Source: Chloroflexota bacterium
GTDB taxonomy: Bacteria; Chloroflexota; Dehalococcoidia; Lucifugimonadales; JADFKI01
Reading direction: 5' to 3'
Length of the DNA stretch: 64,000 nucleotides
Assembly: GCA_009840355.1 (NCBI GenBank)
Contig: VXNZ01000009.1
Coordinates: 88,761-152,760 of the forward strand
Both the position numbers and the translations under genes were made by a program. Under the pieces are notes generated by a model. That model did no database searches and was not told the DNA's origin. It worked only from the letters and a program-made list of their open reading frames with translations. Of the stretch, positions 9,418-17,711 are shown piece by piece. Within the stretch, counting starts at the first letter, position 1, and every line of letters begins with the position of its first letter.

Positions 9418-9512
9418 TGTCACCCTGAACGGAGTGAAGGGTCTAAAATCTAGGCAAAAATAAGGTCTGCCACCAGTCAGCGCTTTCAGATTCTCGCTGC
9501 GCTCGAAATGAC
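9418..9512. repeat. Core copy of the dispersed GTCATT...GAAATGAC repeat
   Basis: The ends are CTGTCACCCTGAACGGAGTG and CGCTGCGCTCGAAATGACAA, matching the inner inverted ends of copies at 12.5, 15.0, 46.4, 52.7 and 59.0 kb. The central 45 bp are unrelated to the other copies. Confidence 0.65.
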
Positions 9513-9570
9513 AAGAATAACCGAGATGCACCCAATGGGGAGATATAGGATGGTGTAGGCGGCGGCGTGC

Positions 9571-9576
9571 TATAAT
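9571..9576 (+). promoter_or_regulatory. Extended -10 box, transcript probably leaderless
   Basis: TGC-TATAAT lies only nine bases before the ATG at 9586, with no Shine-Dalgarno sequence. Transcription would begin at or just before the start codon. The same TGN-TATAATCGGG pattern precedes the MFS gene at 47.7 kb. Confidence 0.5.
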
Positions 9577-9585
9577 CGGGGTGCT

Positions 9586-9990
9586 ATGAGGTATAGAAAG
9601 GCAATCAGGAGCATTGGCTCGGTGTTCGCGCTTGTGGCGGTCGCGGCAATTCTCGCGCCATTGGCGGGACCGGCGCTCGACCACCACTTCGCAGAGCGGC
9701 AGCCCGGACACCTGCATTTCGGCGCGGTCGGCGAGCATATCCATGCCTTCGAGTCGGCGTTCCACTATCATCCACGCCCGCGCAAAGCGCCGAGCGGCGA
9801 CACGCCCATCGCGCTGTACAAGAGCGAAGCGGGGATCGCGGCGACCATCGTGGCATCGCACATGGACGTGGACGCTGCGGCGCTGCGGCAGTACCAGCCA
9901 ACCTCCGTCTTTATACTTCCGCCGGCGCAGAACGCAGCCGCGCGGCAGCATATCCCCCATATTCCGCATAGACCACCTGCGCTCGTTTGA
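9586..9990 (+). CDS. Small exported histidine-rich protein
   Basis: 134 residues. A signal peptide (VFALVAVAAILAPLAGPA) is followed by a His-rich segment: LDHHF, GHLHFG, EHIHAF, FHYHPRPR. A second cluster lies at the C-terminus (QHIPHIPHRP). There are no cysteines. Such spacing is typical of periplasmic metal (Cu, Zn, Ni) binding, but I know no named family. It lies between the thioredoxin-like lipoprotein and the YtkA-like membrane protein, which fits a metal chaperone or buffer in this cluster. It is probably expressed from a leaderless transcript. Confidence 0.7.
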   Translation: MRYRKAIRSIGSVFALVAVAAILAPLAGPALDHHFAERQPGHLHFGAVGEHIHAFESAFHYHPRPRKAPSGDTPIALYKSEAGIAATIVASHMDVDAAALRQYQPTSVFILPPAQNAAARQHIPHIPHRPPALV

Positions 9991-10090
9991 CGGCAGCTTT
10001 TGCCGATTTCCTTCTTGATTAACATCCGTCAACGAATGCCGGCGGCTACGAATACGCAGCGATTTCATTTCGTACAAGGGGAGGCATATC

Positions 10091-10123
10091 TTGCCCTCTC
10101 TCTAACCTTCCCCCTCAAGGGGA
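10091..10123. repeat. Short CCTTCCCCCTCA-type repeat abutting a start codon
   Basis: TTGCCCTCTCTCTAACCTTC followed by CCCCTCAAGGGGA. Relatives are at 24.0, 24.9, 45.8 and 55.0 kb. Its GGGGA end lies directly before the ATG at 10124. Confidence 0.65.
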
Positions 10124-10861
10124 ATGGAGTGTTCGCAAAACCGTCCGGAGCAGCGTGAGGTTCTGCCTGATTTGCCAAATCAAATGGTTCGGATAGCCGT
10201 CGTAGGCGCATTCCTTATATGCTTATCGTTGGTCGCGGCTGTGCATATTGCCGCGTCTCAGGTGTCCGCAAATGGGCGCGTCGTGGAGTTCGACCGCCGC
10301 ATTGCAGGCGAATACGAGATTGCGCTCGGCAAGATTCCGCCATCGCCTATCGTGGGTAATTTCTACCTGTCCATCCTGCTCACCGAGACCGCGACCGAGA
10401 CGCCCGTGCTAGGCGCGGATGTGGTCGTAACTGCGGTGGCCCCCATCCCTGTGGACGAATCAGGCACGCCGATAGATGCGGCGCAGACTAATGCGACACC
10501 GGCAAACGCGACAGTGGCAAGCGTATCGCAGTCAAGTCAAGCGGAATCCGCACAGGATGAAGCGGGGCAACCGGAGATTGGACCGATTACTGTTAACCCT
10601 GACCCGGATTCGGAGAACTACCCCGGCTATTACGACACCGAGCAGCCCATCGTGCTGGATAGGACGGGCTTGTGGATGTTCACTGTGAGCGTGGATAGCC
10701 CGACGGCAGGCGCGGCGACGGCGGATTTCCCTGTCGAGGTAACCACGCCGAACCCATTGACCGGCATCGTAACGCTCGTCGCGCTGATGGCGTTCATTGT
10801 GGTGGTCGCGCTCGCGGTGCGGATGTACATCAGGGAGAGGCGCAGGAGCAGGTCGTCCTGA
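10124..10861 (+). CDS. Membrane-anchored FixH/YtkA-like protein
   Basis: 245 residues with two hydrophobic segments: an N-terminal signal anchor (IAVVGAFLICLSLVAAVHIA) and a C-terminal helix (VTLVALMAFIVVVALAVRMY) followed by an Arg-rich tail. The extracytoplasmic part has the beta-sandwich pattern of YtkA/FixH proteins (YEIALGKIPPSPIVGNFYLS then DRTGLWMFTVSVDS), interrupted by a low-complexity Ala/Gln/Glu insert (about 115-160). FixH-type domains accompany copper insertion into oxidases. A second in-frame ATG at 10184 would still keep the signal anchor, and the repeat preceding 10124 makes the exact start uncertain. Confidence 0.75.
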   Translation: MECSQNRPEQREVLPDLPNQMVRIAVVGAFLICLSLVAAVHIAASQVSANGRVVEFDRRIAGEYEIALGKIPPSPIVGNFYLSILLTETATETPVLGADVVVTAVAPIPVDESGTPIDAAQTNATPANATVASVSQSSQAESAQDEAGQPEIGPITVNPDPDSENYPGYYDTEQPIVLDRTGLWMFTVSVDSPTAGAATADFPVEVTTPNPLTGIVTLVALMAFIVVVALAVRMYIRERRRSRSS

Positions 10862-10901
10862 CGCATTCGGATTGCAGACAGAACGAATTGGAGGGACATC
10901 C

Positions 10902-12425
10902 GTGACGAAGAAACTCTTGCCCGCTTTGGCGGCACTACTCTTTCTCGCGCTGTCGCTGGGAACGGCGCTGGCGCACGAATCGCGTGAAGACGAAGTCGAG
11001 GGCTTTAACTTTGTCGTCGGTTTTCTCGTCGAACCCGCATACGAAGGCTTGCTGAATGGCGTGTCGCTGCGGGTTACAAAGCCGGCGGAAGAAGACGCGC
11101 ACGACCATTCCGCGCACGACCACGGGGAAGATGTGCATGAAGAAGCATCTGAAGACGACCACGCTGACCACGATCACTCGGCGCACGACCATGACGCGAT
11201 AGAATCCTCTGTGCCTATCAGCGTACAGATGGTTGCCAATGTCGAAGACGATGGCGGCGTGAACATCAGCCTGACGGCGGACGGATTTCGCTGGACGCCC
11301 GAGAATGTGGACGGCGCGAATGTCGATGGCGAAGGGCACGGGCATGTCTATGTGGACGGGGTGAAGGTCGGCCGAATGTACGGTCCACACTACCACTTGA
11401 CAGGCTTGGAACCGGGCGAGCGCGAATTGCGCGTTACGCTGAATGCGAACGCGCATAACGAGATGACCTACAACGGCGAGCATCTTGAAGCAATCGAGAC
11501 GATAACCGTGCCGGAGGCATCACATTCGCATGGCATGGGAATCGGACATGCGGCGCCGGTGGACGCGGATTCCGCGATGTCGGTCGATGTGAACGCGCCC
11601 GCTGAAGCCGACGGAGCGTTCAATTTGCAGATTGTGCCTCGCGGGTTCACATTCGCGCCACAGAGCATTGGCGGCACGCACAAGTCCGGCGAGGGCTACG
11701 CTGTTGTGAGCGTGAACGGCGAAGACTACACGCGGATGTACACTGATTGGATTCAAGTGGGCGACCTTGGCGAGGGCACGCACGCGATTGAGGTGCGGCT
11801 CGTGTCCAACGACCACTTCCCATACGCGTGGGACGGCGATACCGTGAAGGCGTCAACGACAGTGCATGTACACGCCGCCGAAGTCGCGCATGCCGCGATG
11901 GAATCCGAAGTCGCCGCGCCTGAAGACGACCATCATGCAGAGCCTGTGCCGGTCGAGGGCATAGAGCAGACTTTGCTGGTCGAGGTTACGCACATACCGA
12001 CGGGCGCATCGCGCGTGATGACGCTGCACGCGGAGTTTGACAAGCCCGGCTACTACAAGGCAAATTTCATCCCGACCGCATCGGGGCAGTACGCGTTCCA
12101 CTTCAAAGGGAAGATAGAAGGCGTGCCGATTGACGAGCGCTTCGAGTCGGGCCCCGGCAGGTTCGACGATGTGCAGCCCGCGACAGACTTGCAGTTCCCG
12201 GTCAGCGCGGCATCGACCCGCGAGTTAGAGTCCGCAGTTCGCGGCGCGCTAGACTCCGCGCAGCAAGCGCAAGATGCAGCCCTGCGAATCGAGGCAGCCG
12301 CGATGGATGCGCAGAACGGCATCGTCCGCGCAACTACGATGGCGATGGTTGGCATAGCGGTCGGCGCGGTTGGTATTGTGGTAGGCGTGGTCGGGGCGTT
12401 TGCGGCGCTGCGGCGGAGGAATTAG
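10902..12425 (+). CDS. Secreted His/Asp-rich metal-binding protein with C-terminal membrane anchor
   Basis: 507 residues from a GTG preceded by a strong GGAGGG. The signal peptide ends at ALA-HESRE, which would leave a mature protein beginning with His. Residues about 65-105 are extremely His/Asp/Glu rich (DHSAHDHGED, DHADHDHSAHDHD). Two related beta domains follow, each with the pattern G.GH.YV..NG...R.Y (GHGHVYVDGVKVGRMYGPHY and GYAVVSVNGEDYTRMY). Next come another HH-rich linker, a beta domain of YtkA type (KPGYYKANFIPTASGQYAFH), a coiled stretch and a C-terminal helix. It probably captures or stores copper at the outer face of the membrane for the CopCD-like protein downstream. Confidence 0.8.
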   Translation: MTKKLLPALAALLFLALSLGTALAHESREDEVEGFNFVVGFLVEPAYEGLLNGVSLRVTKPAEEDAHDHSAHDHGEDVHEEASEDDHADHDHSAHDHDAIESSVPISVQMVANVEDDGGVNISLTADGFRWTPENVDGANVDGEGHGHVYVDGVKVGRMYGPHYHLTGLEPGERELRVTLNANAHNEMTYNGEHLEAIETITVPEASHSHGMGIGHAAPVDADSAMSVDVNAPAEADGAFNLQIVPRGFTFAPQSIGGTHKSGEGYAVVSVNGEDYTRMYTDWIQVGDLGEGTHAIEVRLVSNDHFPYAWDGDTVKASTTVHVHAAEVAHAAMESEVAAPEDDHHAEPVPVEGIEQTLLVEVTHIPTGASRVMTLHAEFDKPGYYKANFIPTASGQYAFHFKGKIEGVPIDERFESGPGRFDDVQPATDLQFPVSAASTRELESAVRGALDSAQQAQDAALRIEAAAMDAQNGIVRATTMAMVGIAVGAVGIVVGVVGAFAALRRRN

Positions 12426-12530
12426 CAATTGATGATGCAGTGATGTGATGTGGGTGGAAGATTGCTTGTGTAGCGCCGGCTTCGACTGGCTTGCGGCGGT
12501 CTTTCATCCCCCTTCCTGCTCTTCCCTTAT

Positions 12531-12612
12531 CGTTGTCATTCCAAAACGCAGTGAGGAATCTAAAATTATGGATAGCAACGAATTCAGATTTCCCGCTTCA
12601 CTCGAAATGACA
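12531..12612. repeat. Core copy of the dispersed repeat
   Basis: The ends CGTTGTCATTCCAAAACGCA and CTTCACTCGAAATGACAG form an imperfect inverted pair; GAGGAATCTAAA is internal. It occupies most of the 267-bp gap between the His-rich gene and the copCD-like gene. No gene is seen in the rest. Confidence 0.75.
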
Positions 12613-12692
12613 GTCAACGGATGCGCGAGATTGTGGATATTGCCGCTTTGAATTGGGAATTGGACGCATTTCGTGGTGGAATGTAGTGAGTA

Positions 12693-14990
12693 ATGAGTAG
12701 CATCATTCGCTTGAAGTTTGGGCTGGCGCTGGTTTTGGCTTGCGTTGTTGGGCTTGCGGTGCAATCGCAGGTCGTAGAGGCGCATGCTAATCTGGTGCGC
12801 TCGGAGCCGGCGGGTAATTCGACGCTGGATGTAGCGCCGGAGCGGGTTGTCATCTGGTTCACGGAGCCGATGGAACCGGACTTTAGCGAGATTCGCGTGC
12901 TGAACAGCGCGGGCGTGCGCGTGGATGGCAAAGACAGCGTGGTTGATGCCAACGATTCGACGATTATGTCCGTCAGCCTATCGCAACTGCCCGACGGCAC
13001 TTACACGGTCGCTTGGCGCAATCTTTCCACCGTTGACGGGCATACTTTGCGCGGATCGTTCGTGTTCTCGGTGGGCGAGCCAATAACCGCGAGCGCGATG
13101 TCTCCGGACAATGCCGAACAGCCGTTGCTGCAATCGCCGGAAGATCCATTCATTCGCTGGATCGTGCTGCTGAGCGTGCTGACGCTGACCGGCGGGCTGG
13201 TCTTCGAGCTGCTGGTGTCCGCGCCGGTGCTTGTCGCTGCCGGTACGCGATCGCCACTCGGCAGATTGCGCCCGCGCCTTCGGTCGCGCTCTCAGCGACT
13301 GATGTGGCTTGCCCTCATCGCGTTTCTAGGCGCGTCCGTGGTGCAGTTGCTTGTGCAAGCCGCCACGGCATTCGGCATCGAACCTGCTGCAGCGATTGGC
13401 GCGCCTGCCATCGAACTGGTGCAGAACACCGATTGGGGCAGGGTCTGGATGTACCGCGCAGGGCTTGGCGTTGTCGTGGCGGCGCTGTTCTTGCTGCCGC
13501 TTGTCGTGCAATTCCTGCGCGGACATGTGCAGGCACGGCTGATAAACATAGTGCTGCTGCTTGCGCTTCTTGCATCGTTGGGCATACTGCTGACTATAAG
13601 CCTGACAAGCCACGCAGCCGCCACGCTGGGGATAGCCCGATACGCGCTGCTCAACGATGTGCTGCATCTGACGGCGTCCGCAGTGTGGGTCGGCGGGCTG
13701 ATGCAGTTGATAGCGAACACGCCGCTGTTCATCGGCGGCATATCGGAGACGGCACGGCGCACTGCCCTATCGCGGATTTTGCGGCGATTCTCCGCGGCAG
13801 CCGCGCTCAGCGTCATCGTGCTGGGCATCACCGGCGTGTACAGCGCCTGGGCGCAGGTAACCGAGTTCGCTGCGCTCGCGACGCCATACGGCAGCGCGCT
13901 CACGGCGAAAGTTGCGATTGTCGCTGCGCTGCTGCTGGTCGGCGCGGTCAACCTGATATGGGTCGTGCCCCGACTTCGCAGCAACAGCCGCGCCGCAATC
14001 TGGCTGCGGCGCACCGTCATAGCGGAGATTGTGCTTGCCACGCTGGTGTTGCTGGTCGTTGGCTTCCTGACGGCTCTTGAACCGGCGCGGCAGGTGGCGT
14101 CACGTATGCTCGCGTCTGAACAGCAGGGATTGGATTTTGCGGACACGGCGGACGGCACTGAAATATTGCTGAACATCTATCCTGCAAGTGTGGGGCAAAA
14201 CACCTTCACCATCAGCTTGACCGACCGCTTGGGCGAGCCGATAGACGACGCGACCGATGTGCGGCTGCGCGTGTCGTATCTCGATGCCGATTTAGGCGAG
14301 GCGTCGGTGCCTGCCGAGAATATCGGCGGTGGTGAATACATTCTCTCGGATAGCCTAATCAGCATCGCCGGAGCGTATCAGGCGGAGATTCTTGTGCAGC
14401 GGCCGGACGCATTCGACGCGCGCGCCGCATTCCGTTTCGAGCTAGGCACAGCAGCCGGCAACGCAGGCGGCGCGGCGGCGATCGCGCCCGATACGGCGCG
14501 AGGCAGCTTGTACCTTGCCATAGTCTTGGGCATATTGGGCTTCGTGTTCCTCGCGGCGGGCATACCGATGGGCGGCTGGTACAACCGCACGGGCGCACTG
14601 ACGATGGCTGTCGGCGCGGTGGCGTTCGTCATGGCGGCGTGGCTGCTCATAAGCGCGCAAGCGGCATCCGAAACGCAGGCAATCGTGCGCAACCCGATTC
14701 CGCCGACCGCAGACTCTGTGGCATCCGGGCGAGCCAACTACGAACGCCACTGCATGACCTGCCACGGCGAGCATGGACTCGGTGACGGACCCGGAGGCAT
14801 AGGCTTGGAGCCGCCGCCCGCAGACCTATCGATACATGTGCCTCTGCACGGCGACGCGGAATTGTTCCGCTTTGTCAGTGACGGCATCGAAGGCACATCC
14901 ATGGTAGCGTTGAGCGACCGCCTGACCGAGGATGAGATATGGCACATCATAAACTTCATCCGCGCGCAAGCCGACGAGCAAAATCGGTAA
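12693..14990 (+). CDS. CopC-CopD-YtkA-cytochrome c fusion protein
   Basis: 765-residue fusion. A signal peptide is cut at VVEA-HANL, giving a mature N-terminal His31. The CopC domain (31-130) carries the DxH copper pair (D115, H117 in TVDGHTLRG), so the Cu(II) site looks intact. The CopD-like membrane domain (about 150-470, eight helices) contains conserved HLTASAVWVGG. A YtkA-like beta domain follows (about 490-570), then two helices, and last a class I cytochrome c domain with CMTCH (687-691) and probable axial Met737 (GTSM). It would move copper across or onto the membrane and couple it to electron transfer. Neighbouring His-rich and thioredoxin-like genes support a copper/redox role; the direction of transport is not clear. 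Confidence 0.9.
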   Translation: MSSIIRLKFGLALVLACVVGLAVQSQVVEAHANLVRSEPAGNSTLDVAPERVVIWFTEPMEPDFSEIRVLNSAGVRVDGKDSVVDANDSTIMSVSLSQLPDGTYTVAWRNLSTVDGHTLRGSFVFSVGEPITASAMSPDNAEQPLLQSPEDPFIRWIVLLSVLTLTGGLVFELLVSAPVLVAAGTRSPLGRLRPRLRSRSQRLMWLALIAFLGASVVQLLVQAATAFGIEPAAAIGAPAIELVQNTDWGRVWMYRAGLGVVVAALFLLPLVVQFLRGHVQARLINIVLLLALLASLGILLTISLTSHAAATLGIARYALLNDVLHLTASAVWVGGLMQLIANTPLFIGGISETARRTALSRILRRFSAAAALSVIVLGITGVYSAWAQVTEFAALATPYGSALTAKVAIVAALLLVGAVNLIWVVPRLRSNSRAAIWLRRTVIAEIVLATLVLLVVGFLTALEPARQVASRMLASEQQGLDFADTADGTEILLNIYPASVGQNTFTISLTDRLGEPIDDATDVRLRVSYLDADLGEASVPAENIGGGEYILSDSLISIAGAYQAEILVQRPDAFDARAAFRFELGTAAGNAGGAAAIAPDTARGSLYLAIVLGILGFVFLAAGIPMGGWYNRTGALTMAVGAVAFVMAAWLLISAQAASETQAIVRNPIPPTADSVASGRANYERHCMTCHGEHGLGDGPGGIGLEPPPADLSIHVPLHGDAELFRFVSDGIEGTSMVALSDRLTEDEIWHIINFIRAQADEQNR

Positions 14991-15017
14991 CTGACATCGC
15001 AACTAACATTGATATAC

Positions 15018-15180
15018 GAGACGATTTCGCAAATCCCTAATGTTGTCATTCCGAACGCAGTGAGGAATCTGAAATTCGTTGCATGCAAACCTGTTTCCGA
15101 CTTTAGATTTCTCGCTTCACTCGAAATGACAGGTATAAACCGCAAATGACAGGTATAAATTGCATTTGTGAATCGTCTTG
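15018..15180. repeat. Full-length copy of the dispersed repeat
   Basis: The outer ends GAGACGATTTCGCAAAT and ATTTGTGAATCGTCTTG are inverted. Inside are GTCATTCCGAACGCAGTGAG and CTTCACTCGAAATGACAG, also inverted. A direct duplication of AATGACAGGTATAAA lies near the right end. It fills most of the gap between the copCD-like and membrane-protein genes. Confidence 0.85.
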
Positions 15181-15214
15181 ATATACAGGATGGGCAGGAT
15201 ACTACACTTGCGCT

Positions 15215-16783
15215 ATGAATAAATTCCTTCACACTCTACTTGTCCTATCCATCCTGCTGTTCCTGTTAGCCCCCGTTCCCGTGTACGCGCACGCATTCGG
15301 GCAGCGGTATGATTTGCCGATACCACTGAGCTACTTTATGGCAGGCGCGGCGGCTACCGTGGCGCTGTCGTTCGTGGTCATCGGGCTGTTCCTGCGTGGT
15401 GGGAGCGCGGCGTATCGCTACCCGCGACTCAATCTGCTCGCGTTGCCGTTGCCCGGCGTGCGGCTGACTTCAAGAATCAAGGCGATGGTGGCGCGCGTGC
15501 TGTCGGTGTTGCTGCTTGCTCTGGTCTTCGCCGCGACACTGTTCGGCAGCGACAATCCGCTGGAAAACATCGCGCCTACCTTCATCTGGATAATCTGGTG
15601 GGTTGGGCTGGGTTACATATCCTCGCTGTTCGGCAACCTGTGGATGCTGATGAATCCGTGGAAGGCGCTGTTTGAGTTCGCCGAGTGGCTGCTGCAACGA
15701 GCAGGTGCGGGAATGCCCAAGCCGCGACCGTATCCGGAAGGCTGGGACATGCTGCCCGCGCTCTTCACATTCCTGATATTCGTCTGGCTGGAGAATGTGT
15801 ATCCCGCTGCCATCGTGCCGGCGCATCTGGCGGTCATTATCGTGTTGTATTCTGTGTACACATTCGGTGGCATGGTGCTGTTCGGCAAGCATGTTTGGCT
15901 GCGATACGGCGATCCGTTTTCGGTGCTGTTCGGCATATTCGCGCGATTCTCGCCGACGGAGGTGCGCGTCGTACGCGCCGATTGCGCCGGATGCAAGTCC
16001 GATAAGTCGAGCGGCAGCGTCGATGAGAATCGTGGCACTAGAGGATTTGCCGACGGGGACGGCTGCGTGGACTGCTATGAATACTTTGAACGCGCCGAAC
16101 CGGAGCGACAGCAGTTCAATCTTCGTCCGTGGGCGGTGGGTCTGGTGCCGGCCGGTCGTGTGTCGTGGCAGGCTTGCGCTTTCGTGGTGCTCGCGCTCGC
16201 AGCCGTTTCGTTCGACGGCTTGCAGGAGACGACGAACTGGTTGGCGGTGCAGACAATCGGGCTGCGATTGCTCGGACCGGGCGGCGTGAGCGTAGTGGAC
16301 ACGCTAGGCGTAGTGCTGATACCGCTGCTGTTCCTTGGCATATACCTGCTGTTTTGCATCGGCATACGGTCGCTGGGCGGCGAGCGCGAGTCGGTGACAG
16401 AAGTGGCACGCGCGTATGTCTATTCTCTGGTGCCGATTGCGCTGGCGTACAACATGGCGCACTTCCTGTCGCTGCTGCTGGTACAAGGGCAGCTCATCAT
16501 CCCGCTCGCGTCCGACCCGTTCGGCTTCGGTTGGGACATCTTCGGCACTGCCGGCTATCGCATCGACCCAACCGTGATAAGCACAAAATTCGCGTGGATA
16601 GTGTCCATAGCGGCGATAGTCGTGGGGCACATCGTATCAGTTTATATCGCACACACGATAGCCATACGGCGCGCGCCCAGCCACAGATTGGCTCTGCGAG
16701 GGCAGTACCCGATGCTTGCGCTGATGGTCTTCTATACCGCCGTAAGTCTGTGGATAATCTCGCAGCCGATAGTGGCGGAGTAG
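15215..16783 (+). CDS. Polytopic membrane protein (FedB/'fenitrothion hydrolase'-like)
   Basis: 522 residues with a signal-like N-terminus and about twelve hydrophobic helices. The segment after the signal, HAFGQRYDLPIPLSYFMAGA, resembles actinobacterial membrane proteins annotated as fenitrothion hydrolase, which usually neighbour copper or cytochrome genes. I infer that the catalytic name is misleading and the protein belongs to the copper/redox module. A cytosolic or periplasmic loop (about 250-300) has four cysteines (DCAGCKS and GCVDCYEY), a plausible metal or disulfide site. It is the last gene of the same-strand exported run. Confidence 0.65.
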   Translation: MNKFLHTLLVLSILLFLLAPVPVYAHAFGQRYDLPIPLSYFMAGAAATVALSFVVIGLFLRGGSAAYRYPRLNLLALPLPGVRLTSRIKAMVARVLSVLLLALVFAATLFGSDNPLENIAPTFIWIIWWVGLGYISSLFGNLWMLMNPWKALFEFAEWLLQRAGAGMPKPRPYPEGWDMLPALFTFLIFVWLENVYPAAIVPAHLAVIIVLYSVYTFGGMVLFGKHVWLRYGDPFSVLFGIFARFSPTEVRVVRADCAGCKSDKSSGSVDENRGTRGFADGDGCVDCYEYFERAEPERQQFNLRPWAVGLVPAGRVSWQACAFVVLALAAVSFDGLQETTNWLAVQTIGLRLLGPGGVSVVDTLGVVLIPLLFLGIYLLFCIGIRSLGGERESVTEVARAYVYSLVPIALAYNMAHFLSLLLVQGQLIIPLASDPFGFGWDIFGTAGYRIDPTVISTKFAWIVSIAAIVVGHIVSVYIAHTIAIRRAPSHRLALRGQYPMLALMVFYTAVSLWIISQPIVAE

Positions 16784-16793
16784 GAGCAAGTTC

Positions 16794-17216
16794 TCAGTCG
16801 TTCGACCATGGGTCGATGACATCAACGCCACAACCCTCGAAATCCCTCACATTTCTCGTTGCGACGCTCCAACCTATGGCGCGCGCAATCGCCGCTATCT
16901 GGCAATCGGAGTGCTTCACGGGCATTCCGGCGAAGCGTCGCGTGGCGGCTATCACCGCGTAAGCTTGGGCGGCAGCGCTGTCAAATGGAAGAATACGGCC
17001 CGCGAAGTCTTCCCCAATCGTTACTTCTATTGCGGAAAGTAGCCTTTCTCGCCGACGGCCCGCCGGAAGTAGCTCGACGCCGAATCGCAACTCCGCTTCC
17101 GTTATTGTGGAAAGGTACAAATCAGTCGGTATTTGTCTTGTCATCCATTCGATAACAGCATCGGATGGAGCCGGGCGCATCCATTCCGACACAACATTGG
17201 TGTCAAGAACAATCAT
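16794..17216 (-). CDS. PIN-domain ribonuclease toxin (FitB/VapC type)
   Basis: About 140 residues from ATG 17216 (a longer frame to 17231 adds MGLRT). PIN-domain acidic residues are visible: D5-like in MIVLDTNVVSEW, E in TITEAELRFG, D in KHSDCQIAAIA and the final ATRNVRDFEG. This layout is that of FitB/VapC toxins, which cleave RNA when freed from the antitoxin. Its start overlaps the stop of the antitoxin gene by 4 bp (17213-17216). The product should be held inactive by the partner at 17213-17473. Confidence 0.88.
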   Translation of the reverse strand: MIVLDTNVVSEWMRPAPSDAVIEWMTRQIPTDLYLSTITEAELRFGVELLPAGRRRERLLSAIEVTIGEDFAGRILPFDSAAAQAYAVIAATRRFAGMPVKHSDCQIAAIARAIGWSVATRNVRDFEGCGVDVIDPWSND

Positions 17217-17473
17217 TGTTCGCAGCCCCAATCAAAATTGGGAGGCTCGCGCGCAAGCTCGCGCGGCGGCAATTCCAGTTCAACGCCGCCAAGTTCGGCG
17301 AACCTGGCGCGTATTCGATAGACAAAGTCCTTGCCTGATTGGGATTCCTCATCCAGCGCCGCCCTGAGAATGTCCCTGACTTCCTGCTCCATAGACTTGC
17401 CATTTTCCGCTGCTCGGATTTGCAGGCGTCGCTTCAATCCTTCGTCTAGGTTACGCACGGTAATGCTCGCCAT
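17213..17473 (-). CDS. FitA-like ribbon-helix-helix antitoxin
   Basis: 86 residues from MASITVRNLDEGLKRRLQ, the FitA/VapB-type ribbon-helix-helix DNA-binding start; a frame extension to 17512 is unlikely. The C-terminal part (PPRELAREPPNFDW) is the toxin-binding tail. It neutralises the PIN toxin and, with it, should bind operator DNA. A perfect palindrome at 17511-17529 just upstream is the likely operator. Confidence 0.85.
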   Translation of the reverse strand: MASITVRNLDEGLKRRLQIRAAENGKSMEQEVRDILRAALDEESQSGKDFVYRIRARFAELGGVELELPPRELAREPPNFDWGCEQ

Positions 17474-17510
17474 AATCGACCTCCCATATGCAATGTTGCG
17501 CCATTGTACC

Positions 17511-17529
17511 ATGATTGCATTGCAATCAT
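17511..17529. promoter_or_regulatory. Palindromic operator of the toxin-antitoxin pair
   Basis: ATGATTGCA-T-TGCAATCAT, a perfect 9-bp inverted repeat with one central base, lies 38 bp upstream of the antitoxin ATG. A second small palindrome, GCAATGTTGC, lies at 17490-17499. It is positioned for autorepression by the ribbon-helix-helix protein. Confidence 0.6.
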
Positions 17530-17711
17530 TTCGTCCCCTCTATCCTATACATCCATGTCCCATGTCGTCCGTTTCGCCCCAAAATCGCATTGCCTTTATC
17601 GCCGCCCACGCCTATACTGATATTGAACCGACGGTGTAACATGCTTTCAACATCGCAGGCGTAACCATTGGCATATTCGCCCATTGCTACGCTATGCACC
17701 ATTGAGCGGGG

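Noticed and set aside
10797..10901. N-terminal extension of the His-rich protein
   Set aside because: It would overlap the preceding gene and block the signal peptide; the GTG at 10902 has GGAGGG upstream.
16129..16962. 277-residue frame on the plus strand
   Set aside because: Shadow of the polytopic membrane protein at 15215-16783.
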